64,000 bases of DNA from CAWCDJ01 sp963836015. Lineage in GTDB: Bacteria > Acidobacteriota > Terriglobia > Bryobacterales > Bryobacteraceae. The notes below the pieces were generated by a model that was not told the DNA's origin, did no database searches, and was given only the letters and a program-made list of their open reading frames with translations. The stretch covers positions 1,302,001 to 1,366,000 of the forward strand of contig CAWIIF010000004.1 in assembly GCA_963836015.1 (NCBI GenBank), in the 5' to 3' direction. The position numbers were made by a program, and so were the translations under genes. Below, piece after piece: positions 34,962-45,324 of this stretch (position 1 is its first letter; the number at the start of each line of letters is the position of its first letter).

Positions 34962-36026
34962 CTACGAATACGTTCGCGGCTGGTATCCCGTGGTGAGCGC
35001 CGGGCCCTTATGCCGCCACTTGGTTTCCTTGTTGGCGGTGGCATTCGTGAAATGCCGCAGCGCCCGGATGGCCGACCCGTATGCGAACGCCGTGTCCGAC
35101 GATATCTTCGCGCCGGGCGGCATATCCATAAACGGCATGAACTTATCGGGGAAGCCCGGCATCGTGCAGCCGATGCAGATGCCGCCCACGTTGGGGCAGC
35201 CGCCGATTCCCGCCATCCAGCCGCGCTTGGCAACGTTGCAGTTGACCACCGGCCCCCAGCAGCCGATCTTCACCAGGCACTCCGGCCGGCCGTATTCGTG
35301 AGTGAACTGGCCCTGCTCGTAAAATCCGCCGCGGTCGCAGCCCTCGTGGACCGTCATCTCGAAGAGCCATTTGGGCCGCAGGCGGTCGTCGAGCGGAATC
35401 ATGGGGGCCCGCCCGGCCAGCTGGTAGAGCAGGTAGAGCAGCGTCTCCATGAAATTGTCGGGCTGCACCGGGCAGCCGGGCACGTTGACTATCGGGACGC
35501 CCGCCTTCGATTTCCATTTCCAGCCCAGGTAATCGGCCAGGCCCATGCAGCCCGTCGGATTGCCTTGCATCGCGTGGATCCCGCCGTAAGTCGCGCACGT
35601 GCCCGCCGCCACGACCGCGGTCGCCTTGGGCGCCAGACGGTCGATCCATTCGCAGGTCGTGATTGGCTGTCCGGTATCCGGATTCGTGCCGAGCGCGGCC
35701 CAGTAGCCCTCGCGCTTGATGCGCTCATTCGGGATCGAGCCTTCGATCACCAGGACAAACGGCTCCAGCCGGCCTTTCTCGGCGTCGTACCAGTACTTCA
35801 TGAAATCGCTGCCCACTTCGTAGGCCAGCACCGGGTTGTGAAGATGTACCTTCGGAAGTCCTGGGATCGCTCCCATGACGATGTCTTCGACGCTGGGCTG
35901 GGTCGCCGCGGTGATGGAGACGGAGTCTCCGTCGCACCCCAAGCCCGCGGTGATCCAGAGGATGTGAACCTCCTTGACCGCCGGAGGACGTTGAGTCGAA
36001 CTGCCGTATGGCGCCTGTTCCGCCAT
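34962..36026 (-). CDS. hhyS: High-affinity-type (group 1h) [NiFe] hydrogenase small subunit
   Basis: A 354-residue Fe-S subunit. There is no Tat signal, so the enzyme faces the cytoplasm, as in group 1h. The first cluster motif is LGCDGDSVS, in which Asp 34 replaces the second Cys of the usual CxxC pair (Cys 31 kept). Three-Cys-one-Asp ligation of the proximal cluster is known for the oxygen-tolerant actinobacterial-type enzyme. Further cluster Cys appear in VNVPGCPVQPDN, HEGCDRGG, LVKIGCWGPVVNCN and NVGGICIGCTMPGFPD. A strong GGAAGGAGG lies just before the ATG. The gene is preceded by a 98-base gap after hypE, large for this operon, which could hold an extra promoter; I see no convincing boxes. 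Confidence 0.93.
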   Translation of the reverse strand: MAEQAPYGSSTQRPPAVKEVHILWITAGLGCDGDSVSITAATQPSVEDIVMGAIPGLPKVHLHNPVLAYEVGSDFMKYWYDAEKGRLEPFVLVIEGSIPNERIKREGYWAALGTNPDTGQPITTCEWIDRLAPKATAVVAAGTCATYGGIHAMQGNPTGCMGLADYLGWKWKSKAGVPIVNVPGCPVQPDNFMETLLYLLYQLAGRAPMIPLDDRLRPKWLFEMTVHEGCDRGGFYEQGQFTHEYGRPECLVKIGCWGPVVNCNVAKRGWMAGIGGCPNVGGICIGCTMPGFPDKFMPFMDMPPGAKISSDTAFAYGSAIRALRHFTNATANKETKWRHKGPALTTGYQPRTYS

Positions 36027-36124
36027 GGCCCCTCCTTCCTGAGTTCAGTGTGTGCCCTGATTACAATCGCGTCAATTAAGCGCAGTGCGGAATGATACGC
36101 GACTTACAAAACGCGGATAACTGG

Positions 36125-37177
36125 CTAACAAATACGTGGTAACTGCTCGTTGAAGGGGAGGTCGATGATCCGCGTGCCGCCGATGTCGGTCTTCATCACG
36201 ACCATGCCGGCGTGCGATTCCACGGCCCTGCCGATTACCGCGGAGTCGCGGCCTTCCGCGGTAGCGCGCATCGCTTCGAGCACCGCCGCGGCGCTCTCCG
36301 GCCGCACAAACGCAACGAGTTTGCCTTCGTTGGCGACGAACAGCGGGTCGATGCCGAGCAGTTCGCAGGCCCCCTTCACTTCGTCGCGAACCGCAATCGC
36401 GCGTGACTCGATCTGGATCCCCACGCCGGAGGCCGCCGCGATCTCGCACAGGGAGGTACCCAGGCCGCCGCGCGTCGGATCGCGCAGTACATGCACCTCG
36501 CCGGCCGCGATCATGGCCGCCACCAGCCGGTGCAGGGGCGCGGTGTCGGACAGGATCTCGCCCTCGAGCTCCAGGCCCTCGCGCTTCGAAAGCACCGCCA
36601 TGCCGTGGTCGGCGATCGTGCCACTCAGGATCACGACATCTCCTGTGCGCGCGTTCGACGCCGATATGTTGACAGCCTCCGGCACAATCCCCATGCCGGT
36701 CGTGGTGACGAACAGCTTATCGGCCGACTTCCGGTTCACCACTTTTGTATCGCCCGTCACGATGGCGACTCCCGCTGCCGCGGCCGCCTTGGCCATCGCG
36801 GCCACGACCTGCGACAGCTCCTCCATCGGCAATCCCTCTTCCAGAATGAAAGCCGCGGAAAGGCACACCGGCACGGCGCCGCTCATTGCCAGATCGTTGA
36901 CCGTGCCGTTCACCGCCAGCTCGCCGATGTTGCCGCCCGGAAAGAACAGCGGCGTTACAACGAAGGAATCCGTCGTGAACGCGACGCGCGAGCCCTTCAC
37001 GTCCACCACCGCCTGGTCGTCCATCCGCCGCAGCAGCGGATTGTCGAACGCGGGGAGAAACAGCTCCTGAATCAGTTGCGCGGTCAGCCGCCCGCCGCTT
37101 CCGTGCCCCATCACGATGTTCTTGTGGCGCGTTAACGGCAGCGGGCAGGATATCGCGAATCCGCCGGCCTGCGGCAT
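36125..37177 (-). CDS. hypE: Hydrogenase maturation factor HypE
   Basis: A 350-residue enzyme that dehydrates the HypF-made C-terminal thiocarboxamide to a thiocyanate, the cyanide source for the active-site iron. The C-terminal Cys that carries the group is present: the protein ends LPRIC. Other motifs are MGHGSGGRLTAQLI, FTTDSFVVTPLFFPGGNIG, VTGDTKVVNR and LRDPTRGGLG, all typical of the PurM-like ATPase fold. I start at the ATG at 37177 (MPQAGGFAISCP), where family similarity begins; a longer reading overlaps hypD. Its partner HypF is not within this window. Confidence 0.95.
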   Translation of the reverse strand: MPQAGGFAISCPLPLTRHKNIVMGHGSGGRLTAQLIQELFLPAFDNPLLRRMDDQAVVDVKGSRVAFTTDSFVVTPLFFPGGNIGELAVNGTVNDLAMSGAVPVCLSAAFILEEGLPMEELSQVVAAMAKAAAAAGVAIVTGDTKVVNRKSADKLFVTTTGMGIVPEAVNISASNARTGDVVILSGTIADHGMAVLSKREGLELEGEILSDTAPLHRLVAAMIAAGEVHVLRDPTRGGLGTSLCEIAAASGVGIQIESRAIAVRDEVKGACELLGIDPLFVANEGKLVAFVRPESAAAVLEAMRATAEGRDSAVIGRAVESHAGMVVMKTDIGGTRIIDLPFNEQLPRIC

Positions 37178-37179
37178 GG

Positions 37180-38289
37180 CTAGACCCCCGTTTCCAGAGA
37201 TACCAGGTGCCGCCCGTAGTTGTAGTAGGCCGCGCAGGCCCCTTCCGCCGACACCATGGTGGCGCCCAGCGGCGTCTGGGGCGTGCATTCCGAGCCGAAC
37301 GCCGGACACTCGTTCGGTTTCTTCAATCCCTTGAGTACCTGCCCGCTGATGCAGATACCGGACTCGCGCGTGCGAATGTTCCCGACGTCGAAGACCCGGT
37401 CTGCGTCGTAGCCGCGGAAGTCACTGCGCAACTTGTAGCCGCTCATCGGGATGGTCCCGATGCCGCGCCAGCCCCGGTCGGCAATCTCGAACACGCGCTC
37501 GATCATCCGGCGCGCCGCGACATTACCTTCGCGGGTTACGGCGCGCGCGTATTGATTCTCCACTTCGGCGCGTCCCTGTTCGAGCTGCCGCACCGTCATG
37601 AGGATCCCTTCCAGCAGATCCAGAGGCTCGAAGCCCGTAATGACGATGGGCGCCCCGTAGCGCGAAGAGATCGGCTCGTACTCCTCCCAACCCATCACCG
37701 CGCATACGTGGCCGGGGCCCAGGAAGCCTTGCACGCGGTTGTCCGGCGACTGCAGAATCCCGGTCATGGCCGGCGGCACGATCACGTGCGAGACCAGCAG
37801 CGAGAAGTTGGTCAAGCCCAGGGCCCTGGCCTGGAACACCGCCATGGCATTGGCCGGCGCCGTGGTTTCGAACCCGATGGCGAAGAACACGACTTTCATG
37901 TCAGGGTTCTCGCGCGCAATCCGCAGGCAATCCATCGGCGAGTAGACGATCTTCACGTTGGCGCCCGCCGCTCGCAACTGAAACAGGTCGCCGTCGGAGC
38001 CGGGCACCCGCAGCATATCGCCGAACGAGCAGAAGATCACGTCGGGACGGCGGGCGATGGCGTGCGCGCGGTCGATCATCTCGAGCGGCGTCACGCACAC
38101 CGGACAGCCGGGGCCGTGCACCAGCTCGATCTCTTCCGGCAGCAGGTAATCCAGCCCGTACTTGACGATCGAGTGGGTCTGCCCTCCGCAGACCTCCATG
38201 ATCACCCATGGCTTGGTGACGGTGCGGCGGATCTCGTCCACCACTTTCTTCGCGATCTTATCGTCGCGGTACTCGTCAAGGTACTTCAT
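37180..38289 (-). CDS. hypD: Hydrogenase maturation factor HypD
   Basis: A 369-residue [4Fe-4S] scaffold on which the Fe(CN)2CO unit is assembled with HypC. Signature motifs are VCGGQTHSIVKYGLDYLLP, VHGPGCPVCVTP (with the conserved CPVC), FCSFGDMLRVPGS, GFETTAPANA and, at the C-terminus, the Cys of GICISGQVLKGLKKPNECPAFG. The gene overlaps hypC by 14 bases and is followed two bases later by hypE, a standard hypCDE order. It is complete. Confidence 0.96.
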   Translation of the reverse strand: MKYLDEYRDDKIAKKVVDEIRRTVTKPWVIMEVCGGQTHSIVKYGLDYLLPEEIELVHGPGCPVCVTPLEMIDRAHAIARRPDVIFCSFGDMLRVPGSDGDLFQLRAAGANVKIVYSPMDCLRIARENPDMKVVFFAIGFETTAPANAMAVFQARALGLTNFSLLVSHVIVPPAMTGILQSPDNRVQGFLGPGHVCAVMGWEEYEPISSRYGAPIVITGFEPLDLLEGILMTVRQLEQGRAEVENQYARAVTREGNVAARRMIERVFEIADRGWRGIGTIPMSGYKLRSDFRGYDADRVFDVGNIRTRESGICISGQVLKGLKKPNECPAFGSECTPQTPLGATMVSAEGACAAYYNYGRHLVSLETGV

Positions 38290-38539
38290 CGCCGGTCTCC
38301 AGCCGCACCTCGCCCAACTGGTCCATCTCCTCCAGGTAGCGGTAAGTGCGTGCGGCCTCTTCTTCGTCCACTTTGCTGATGGCGAAGCCCACGTGGACCA
38401 TCACGTAATCTCCGAGCTTGGCGTCCGGCAGGTACTCCAGGCAGGCCTCGCGAGTGATGCCGCCGAAATCCACTTTCGACATCCTCACGCCGTGCTTCTC
38501 ATGAAACTCGACGATCTTCCCAGGGATGGCAAGACACAT
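38276..38539 (-). CDS. hypC: Hydrogenase maturation chaperone HypC
   Basis: An 87-residue chaperone. The N-terminus MCLAIPGKIVEF keeps the essential Cys 2 and its Pro-Gly context, which binds iron and the immature large subunit. The remainder has the OB-fold pattern of the family (KVDFGGITREACLEYLPD and GDYVMVHVGFAISKVDE). It is the first gene of the minus-strand run hypC-hypD-hypE-hhyS-hhyL and so probably lies nearest the main promoter; a TATGAT box is found 12 bases upstream of the ATG. The 96-base gap to the divergent permease gene would hold both promoters. Confidence 0.95.
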   Translation of the reverse strand: MCLAIPGKIVEFHEKHGVRMSKVDFGGITREACLEYLPDAKLGDYVMVHVGFAISKVDEEEAARTYRYLEEMDQLGEVRLETGDEVP

Positions 38540-38635
38540 GACAGCACTCTCATCATAGTTCCAACTTTCAGCGACGGCGCATTTTTGCGAACCTCCGATG
38601 TGTCGCCGGATACGTTGTGGCATCATTGATGGACC

Positions 38636-40045
38636 GTGCCCGGCGAGACCACCGCCCAGATCCAGGAATCGAACCTCCGCAAAGAACTCGGACTGCGCGA
38701 CCTGGTGCTCGCACAGGTACTGTGCGTGGTCGGCTCTTCGTGGGTCGGCATCGCAGCCAAACTGGGGCGCGCCCATGTGGCTTTCTGGCTGGGCGCCATG
38801 CTGATGTTCTACCTGCCACTGGCCGCGGTCGTGATCCGGCTCAACCGGATGATGCCGCTCGAAGGCGGCCTCTACCAGTGGGCCAAGGCCGGCTACGGCG
38901 AGATGGCCGGATTCCTGACCGCATGGAACCTGTGGGTGTACGCGATCGCGTCCACGGGCGCCGTGATCTTCGTGATCCCCACGGACTTCTCTTACATGGC
39001 GGGCCCGTCGTTCGCGTGGGTGCCGGGCAGCAAGGTGGCGACCCTGGCCATTACCGGCGGAGTCATGCTGGCGATCACGCTGGTGGCCATCCGCGGCCTC
39101 GAAATCGGCAAGTGGCTGCACAATGTCGGCACCGTCATGATCCTCACGGCTTACGCCATCCTTTTCGCGCTTCCGGTGTGGGCGTTGTGGCGCGGGTCGA
39201 TTTCGCATTTCGATCCCTTCCCCTGGCAGCCGCCGCGGCCCAGCCTGTTCAGCCTGGCCATTTTCGGACAGATGACCGTCGGCGCGCTCTCGGGCTTTGA
39301 ATACGTGGCGATCCTGGCGGGCGAATGCCGCGGCGCGTCGCGCACCATCGGCCAGTCGGTCATGATCTCGGCGCCCATCATCGCCCTGATGTTCATCCTC
39401 GGCACCAGTTCGGTCGAGACTTTCCTGGGCGATCAGCCCATCAACGTCATCGGCCCGATTCCCCAGACCTTCCGCGCGGCATTGGGCTCCGCGTCGTGGG
39501 CCGCGCCGTTCGGCATTTTCCTGCTGATCGCCCGTGCCGTGGCGGCCGCCAGCCTGCTCTTTACGGGGATCACGCGCCTTCCCCTGGCCGCCGGATGGGA
39601 CCACCTGGTGCCGCAGCGGCTCACGCGCCTCCATCCGCGATTCCGCACTCCGGTGAACTCCATCCTGTTCGTGGCCGCGCTGGTGATGGTCTTCATCCTG
39701 CTGAGCATGCTCGGGGTTCACGAGCAGGAGGCCGGCCAGTTGCTCTCCGCGGCTGCCATCGTGCACTACGCCATCACCTATTGCGCTCTCTTTGCCCTGC
39801 CGGTTTTCGGCTTCCGGGAGTTCCGCGCAAGGCTCCCAGGCTGGTTGAAAGTCGTGGCCGCCGCGGGGCTCGCCGCCAGCCTCATCAGCCTCTTCATTTC
39901 CGTGGTTCCGATCGTGGCGGTCGTCAGCCGCGCGAGCTACGCTGCCAAGATCTGCGCCGTCGTGGTTCTCAGCAACCTGGCGGGAGTCCTGATCTATCGG
40001 GCCGGGTCCGGCCGCCCGGGCGGCGGCGGCGAGGCAGGCTGTTAG
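38636..40045 (+). CDS. APC-superfamily amino acid permease
   Basis: A 469-residue membrane protein with about 12 hydrophobic helices, beginning with LRDLVLAQVLCVVGSSWVGIAA and a Gly-rich first helix region. The family-typical EGGLYQWAKAGYGEMAGFLTAWNLW lies after the second helix. It has no signal peptide. It stands 9 bases before ftcD and upstream of hutU and hutI on the same strand, so a role in taking up histidine or a related amino acid is likely, but this is inferred from the neighbours. The start is GTG at 38636; no strong ribosome site is seen. It is divergent from hypC. Confidence 0.85.
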   Translation: MPGETTAQIQESNLRKELGLRDLVLAQVLCVVGSSWVGIAAKLGRAHVAFWLGAMLMFYLPLAAVVIRLNRMMPLEGGLYQWAKAGYGEMAGFLTAWNLWVYAIASTGAVIFVIPTDFSYMAGPSFAWVPGSKVATLAITGGVMLAITLVAIRGLEIGKWLHNVGTVMILTAYAILFALPVWALWRGSISHFDPFPWQPPRPSLFSLAIFGQMTVGALSGFEYVAILAGECRGASRTIGQSVMISAPIIALMFILGTSSVETFLGDQPINVIGPIPQTFRAALGSASWAAPFGIFLLIARAVAAASLLFTGITRLPLAAGWDHLVPQRLTRLHPRFRTPVNSILFVAALVMVFILLSMLGVHEQEAGQLLSAAAIVHYAITYCALFALPVFGFREFRARLPGWLKVVAAAGLAASLISLFISVVPIVAVVSRASYAAKICAVVVLSNLAGVLIYRAGSGRPGGGGEAGC

Positions 40046-40054
40046 AATGGCCCG

Positions 40055-41470
40055 GTGGCCCGACAACTTGTAGAGTGTGTTCCCAACTTTTCCGAAGGGC
40101 GCGACGCCGCCAAAATCGATGCCATCGTACAGTCGATCCTGACCGTTCCCGAAGTCGTTCTGCTCGATCGCGAATCCGACGCCGATCACAATCGGTGCGT
40201 GCTGACCTTCGTCGGCCCTCCCGCGGCGGCCGCCCGTGCGGCGTTCCAGGCGGTGGAGAAGGCGGTCGCGACCATCGACCTTACGAAGCACCAGGGAGCG
40301 CACCCCCGCCTCGGCGCCGCCGACGTGATCCCGTTCATTCCGATCGAAGGCGTCACGGTCGAGGAGTGCGTCAAGCTGGCCGAGCGCGTGGGCGCGGAGA
40401 TCTGGGAAAAGCTGCGTGTGCCCGTGTACCTGTACGAAGCCGCCGCGCGCCGTCCCGAGCGCGTCAACCTCGAGAACATCCGCCGCGGTCAGTTCGAGGC
40501 GCTGCTCAAAGAGATGGGCACTGTGCCCGAGCGGAACCCCGACATCGGCGACCCCGTCTGCCATCCCACCGCCGGCGCCGTCGTCGTAGGCGCGCGCAAA
40601 TTCCTGATCGCTTACAACATCAATCTGGGCACGCCGGATCTCGCGATCGCCAAGAAGATCGCCAAGACCATCCGCTTCTCCACCGGCGGCTTCCGCTTCG
40701 TGAAGTCGATGGGGGTGATGCTGGCATCGCGCAACCTGGCGCAGGTCTCCATCAACCTCACGGATTTCGAGCAGACCCCCATGCACCTGGTCTTCGAAAC
40801 CGTGCGCCGGGAAGCCGAGCGCTACGGCGTGCCGGTGGTGGGCAGTGAGATTGTAGGTCTGATCCCGAAGAAGGCCATCGAGATGTCGGCCGACTACTTC
40901 CTGCGCTTTGAGAACTTCCGGCCCGAGCTGGTGCTCGAGAACCGCATCGCCGAAGCGCTGGCTTCCCGCAGCGGGCTGCCCGAGTTTCTGGATGCATTAG
41001 CCGCGCCTACCGCCACTCCGGGCGGAGGGAGCGCGTCGGCCGCCGCCGCCGCCATGGCCGCCGCGCTGGGCGCCATGGTGACGCGCCTATCCAAGCAGGA
41101 CCCCGGCGCCTTCGAAGACGATCGCCGCTTTTTCACCGAGGCGGTGGACCGCGACGCCGAGGCTTTCCAGCTTGTGATGGCCGCCTACAAGCGCCCCAAG
41201 GACGAGCGCGCGCCCTACGTGGAAGAGGCGCTGCACGGCGCCGCCGAGGTTCCGCTCGAAGTGCTGGAACGCGCCTCGCTTATGCATGGCCGCCTGGAGC
41301 GGCTGGAGATTCCCGCGAAATTCGGCTCCGACCTGGCGGTGGCTAAAGCGCTCATTACCGCGGCCAAAGCGGGCGTGCTCGAAAACGTGAAGATCAACCT
41401 CGACTCCATACAGGACGAGGCCTTCCGCAAGACCGTCGAGATGCGTCTAGCCGCACTGGGCCTGGCGTAA
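40055..41470 (+). CDS. ftcD: Glutamate formimidoyltransferase / formimidoyl-THF cyclodeaminase, fused
   Basis: A 471-residue bifunctional enzyme of histidine breakdown. Residues about 4-180 form the N-terminal formiminotransferase subdomain (LVECVPNFSEGRD, GAHPRLGAADVIPFIPI with the active-site His). About 182-300 is the second transferase subdomain (KSMGVMLASRNLAQVSINL and PVVGSEIVGLIPKKA). From about 308 comes the helical cyclodeaminase domain (FLDALAAPTATPGGGSASA, with the conserved GGGSA). It passes the formimino group from formiminoglutamate to tetrahydrofolate and then releases ammonia. The start is GTG at 40055, six bases after a TAGAAT box and with no obvious Shine-Dalgarno sequence. 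It is followed by hutU after 30 bases. Confidence 0.94.
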   Translation: MARQLVECVPNFSEGRDAAKIDAIVQSILTVPEVVLLDRESDADHNRCVLTFVGPPAAAARAAFQAVEKAVATIDLTKHQGAHPRLGAADVIPFIPIEGVTVEECVKLAERVGAEIWEKLRVPVYLYEAAARRPERVNLENIRRGQFEALLKEMGTVPERNPDIGDPVCHPTAGAVVVGARKFLIAYNINLGTPDLAIAKKIAKTIRFSTGGFRFVKSMGVMLASRNLAQVSINLTDFEQTPMHLVFETVRREAERYGVPVVGSEIVGLIPKKAIEMSADYFLRFENFRPELVLENRIAEALASRSGLPEFLDALAAPTATPGGGSASAAAAAMAAALGAMVTRLSKQDPGAFEDDRRFFTEAVDRDAEAFQLVMAAYKRPKDERAPYVEEALHGAAEVPLEVLERASLMHGRLERLEIPAKFGSDLAVAKALITAAKAGVLENVKINLDSIQDEAFRKTVEMRLAALGLA

Positions 41471-41500
41471 GACTGCGTTATCATTTCCTCGGAGCATGCC

Positions 41501-43155
<1,655 letters not shown>

Positions 43156-43159
<4 letters not shown>

Positions 43160-44400
43160 GCCAGTTGGCCGTCTGGAACGCCGGCCAACTGGTGACGCTG
43201 GCCGGGCCGCCGCGCCCCCGCACCGGCCCGGAATTAAGGGAACTGGCGGTCATCCCCAATGGCGCCATGCTGGTGCGCGATGGCCGCATTCAGGCCACGG
43301 GCGCCCGCGAGCAGCTCGAGCCGCTCCTCGGCCCGGATGCCGAGGTGGTCGATGCCGGAGGCGCGGTCGTGCTTCCCGGCTTCGTCGATGCCCACACCCA
43401 TCCGGTCTTCGCGGGAAACCGCGCCGGCGAGTTCGAAGAGCGCAACCAGGGTGTCACTTACGCCGAGATCGCCGCGCGCGGCGGCGGTATCCGCTCCACC
43501 GTCCGGAGAACCCGTGAGGCTTCCGAGGAGGAGTTACTCGCCGCCGCCCGGCGCTACAGCCAGTGGTTCCTCCGCGGCGGCACGACCACCATCGAGGCCA
43601 AGTCCGGGTACGGGCTTTCCCTCGAATCGGAGTTGAAGATCCTGCGGGTTATCGGGCGCCTGGGCAGGGAAGGGGGCCTTCGGGTCGTGCCGACATTTCT
43701 CGGCGCCCACGAGATCCCCGACGAGTATCGAGGCCGTATCGACGATTACGTGGAAATCGTCATCAGCGAGATGCTCCCGAGCGTGGCGGCGAAAAAGCTG
43801 GCGGAATATTGCGACGTTTTCTGCGAGCCGAACGTATTTCCTTATGAGCAGGCGCGAACGGTCCTCTCCGCCGCTCTCCGGCTTGGCATGGGAATTCGTG
43901 TCCACGCCGACCAGTTCACCTCCGATGACGGTTCGCGTCTCGCCGCCGAGCTCGGCGCTGCCACCGCGGATCACCTGGAAGCCACTACGGCCTCCGGACT
44001 CGCCGCGCTCGCGGCCGCCGGAGTTCAGCCGGTGCTTCTGCCGGCATCCGTCTATGCGCTCGGCCTAAACCGCTATCCCGATGCGCGGCGCATGATCGAC
44101 GTCGGGCTGCCCATCGTGCTCGCCACCGATTTCAATCCCGGGTCTTCCCCCACGGCGTCCATGCCGATGGTTCTTTCGTTAGCAGCTACACAACTGAAAC
44201 TGACAGCCGCCGAATCCATCACAGCGGCCACTATCAATGCCGCCTGGAGCCTCGGACGCGGCACGGAGCTCGGCTCCCTCGAGCCGGGAAAACTTGCCGA
44301 CTTCGCGATTCACGATGCCTGTGACTATCGCGAACTCCCCTATTTCTTCGGGCGCGATACTGCCCGCTCCGTATACATTGCAGGCAATCGGGTGCTTTAA
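43156..44400 (+). CDS. hutI: Imidazolonepropionase
   Basis: A 414-residue amidohydrolase that opens the imidazolone ring to formiminoglutamate, the substrate passed to FtcD. Metal-site motifs are PGFVDAHTHPVF (two His), FLGAHEIP, RVHADQFTSDDG and LATDFNPGSSP (Asp). The substrate-contact ERNQGVTYAEIAARGGGI is also present. It overlaps hutU by four bases and is the last gene of the hut run, followed by a 151-base gap with a sigma54-type promoter for the next gene. It is complete with no anomalies. Confidence 0.96.
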
Positions 44401-44481
44401 CAGGGTCGCCGCGAGAACTTTTTACCCACATCGATCGGTACTAGAAGTTGAAGCTGCTTCAAAGTGCTGAAAAGCAGAGGT

Positions 44482-44497
44482 TGGCATGCCATTTGCT
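44482..44497 (+). promoter_or_regulatory. Sigma54-type promoter upstream of the small secreted protein
   Basis: TGGCATG, four bases CCAT, then TTGCT: a full match to the -24/-12 consensus TGGCAYRNNNNTTGCW with correct spacing. The transcription start should be near 44509, giving a leader of about 43 bases before the ATG at 44552. Expression would need RpoN and an enhancer-binding activator. The core is almost identical to that at 55647-55662. Confidence 0.72.
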
Positions 44498-44551
44498 TAT
44501 TGTTCCGCATCGCGCCCTTCGACGTTTTCGAATCTGAAAGGAAGAGAGAAT

Positions 44552-44890
44552 ATGCGAAGACTGCTTGTATTGACAGGGTTGGCTGTTGTCTGCACAGTGT
44601 TGGCGACAGCGGAGACTTTTACGGGACAACTCCTCGACGCCTCTTGTTACGCCCAATCGAAGTCCGCAAAATCATGCGCTGCTACCGGATCCACAAGTTC
44701 GTTTCTGCTGGAAGCTTCCGGAAAGGTCTACCAGTTGGACCAGGACGGAAACAGTAAAGCTGCCGAGGCCATCAAGAGTCGAGCTGACCGGTCCGCCACT
44801 CCGTCGGCGTCCGCTGGACCAGTGAACGCTAAAGTAGACGGAACGATGGAAGGGAATACCCTCAAGGTCGAATCGATCGCCATTCAATAG
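44552..44890 (+). CDS. Small secreted protein of unknown function
   Basis: A 112-residue exported protein. The signal peptide is RRLLVLTGLAVVCTVLATAE. The mature part begins TFTGQLLDASCYAQSKSAKSC, with two Cys that may form a disulfide, followed by a beta-rich stretch (SSFLLEASGKVYQLDQDGN) and a C-terminal VNAKVDGTMEGNTLKVESIAI. The layout suggests a small beta-barrel of the kind often annotated as hypothetical in acidobacteria. The ATG at 44552 has AAAGGAAGAGAG upstream; an earlier in-frame ATG at 44486 would lie inside the sigma54-type promoter and is rejected. It is a single-gene unit with a candidate terminator behind it. Confidence 0.8.
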   Translation: MRRLLVLTGLAVVCTVLATAETFTGQLLDASCYAQSKSAKSCAATGSTSSFLLEASGKVYQLDQDGNSKAAEAIKSRADRSATPSASAGPVNAKVDGTMEGNTLKVESIAIQ

Positions 44891-44895
44891 CGGAA

Positions 44896-44927
44896 GGGGG
44901 CCGCTCGGATCTACGTCGGCGGCCCTC
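44896..44927 (+). terminator. Candidate hairpin terminator
   Basis: Six bases after the stop codon, GGGCCGC (44898-44904) pairs with GCGGCCC (44919-44925). Two further pairs flank the stem (GG with TC), and the loop is 14 bases. Only a mixed TCCTCTCC follows, and a T-run appears 15 bases later (ATTTTT). It could be a GC-rich terminator for the small secreted protein gene. Confidence 0.5.
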
Positions 44928-45008
44928 CTCTCCACGGAAATTTTTCGCGCTTTTGCTAATCGAAACCCCTGGTTCGTGCGTCTAATCAATAGTAGTAGGT
45001 CGGATGTT

Positions 45009-45272
45009 ATGAACCAGAGATCGGAATCCCTAAAGCTCAACGAGTTACGCTCGAAGACCGATCGTCAGCTTCTGACGCTCATCCGGCGTAAGCTCGATTC
45101 GGGGCTGGCTCTGGCGCGCAGCTATGACGAATCTCAACAGGCGGGCGCCATAGAAGCCCACGGCGAAGTGTGCCGGCTCCTGCCGCTGGTGTACGATTTG
45201 CCGGTTTGCGAGCGGCGCCGCCTGGAATCCGAACTCGACGAACTCGCCAACCTCCTGAACGCCGCCGCCTGA
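45009..45272 (+). CDS. Small helical protein of unknown function
   Basis: An 87-residue cytoplasmic protein. It is rich in Leu, Arg and Glu, with a long amphipathic pattern (LRSKTDRQLLTLIRRKLDSGLALARSY, cut here by position) and a C-terminal helix LESELDELANLLNAA. Such short proteins with an LRxKxDxQL-like helix are frequent in acidobacteria next to unrelated genes, and no function is known. I chose the ATG at 45009, reading MNQRSESLKLNELR; an AGTAGG lies 7 bases upstream. It could be a short coiled-coil or regulatory protein. Confidence 0.6.
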   Translation: MNQRSESLKLNELRSKTDRQLLTLIRRKLDSGLALARSYDESQQAGAIEAHGEVCRLLPLVYDLPVCERRRLESELDELANLLNAAA

Positions 45273-45324
45273 CCCCGCACCCGCCGCCGCCCGCAGTATA
45301 GTAAGGTCTCCTTAAGGGGGCCTG

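Noticed and set aside
38276..40786. An 836-codon open frame on the minus strand, running from hypC through the permease and into ftcD
   Set aside because: Apart from the hypC end, its translation is low-complexity His/Arg/Asp-rich sequence antisense to two well-supported genes. Long antisense frames are expected in GC-rich DNA with strong third-position bias.
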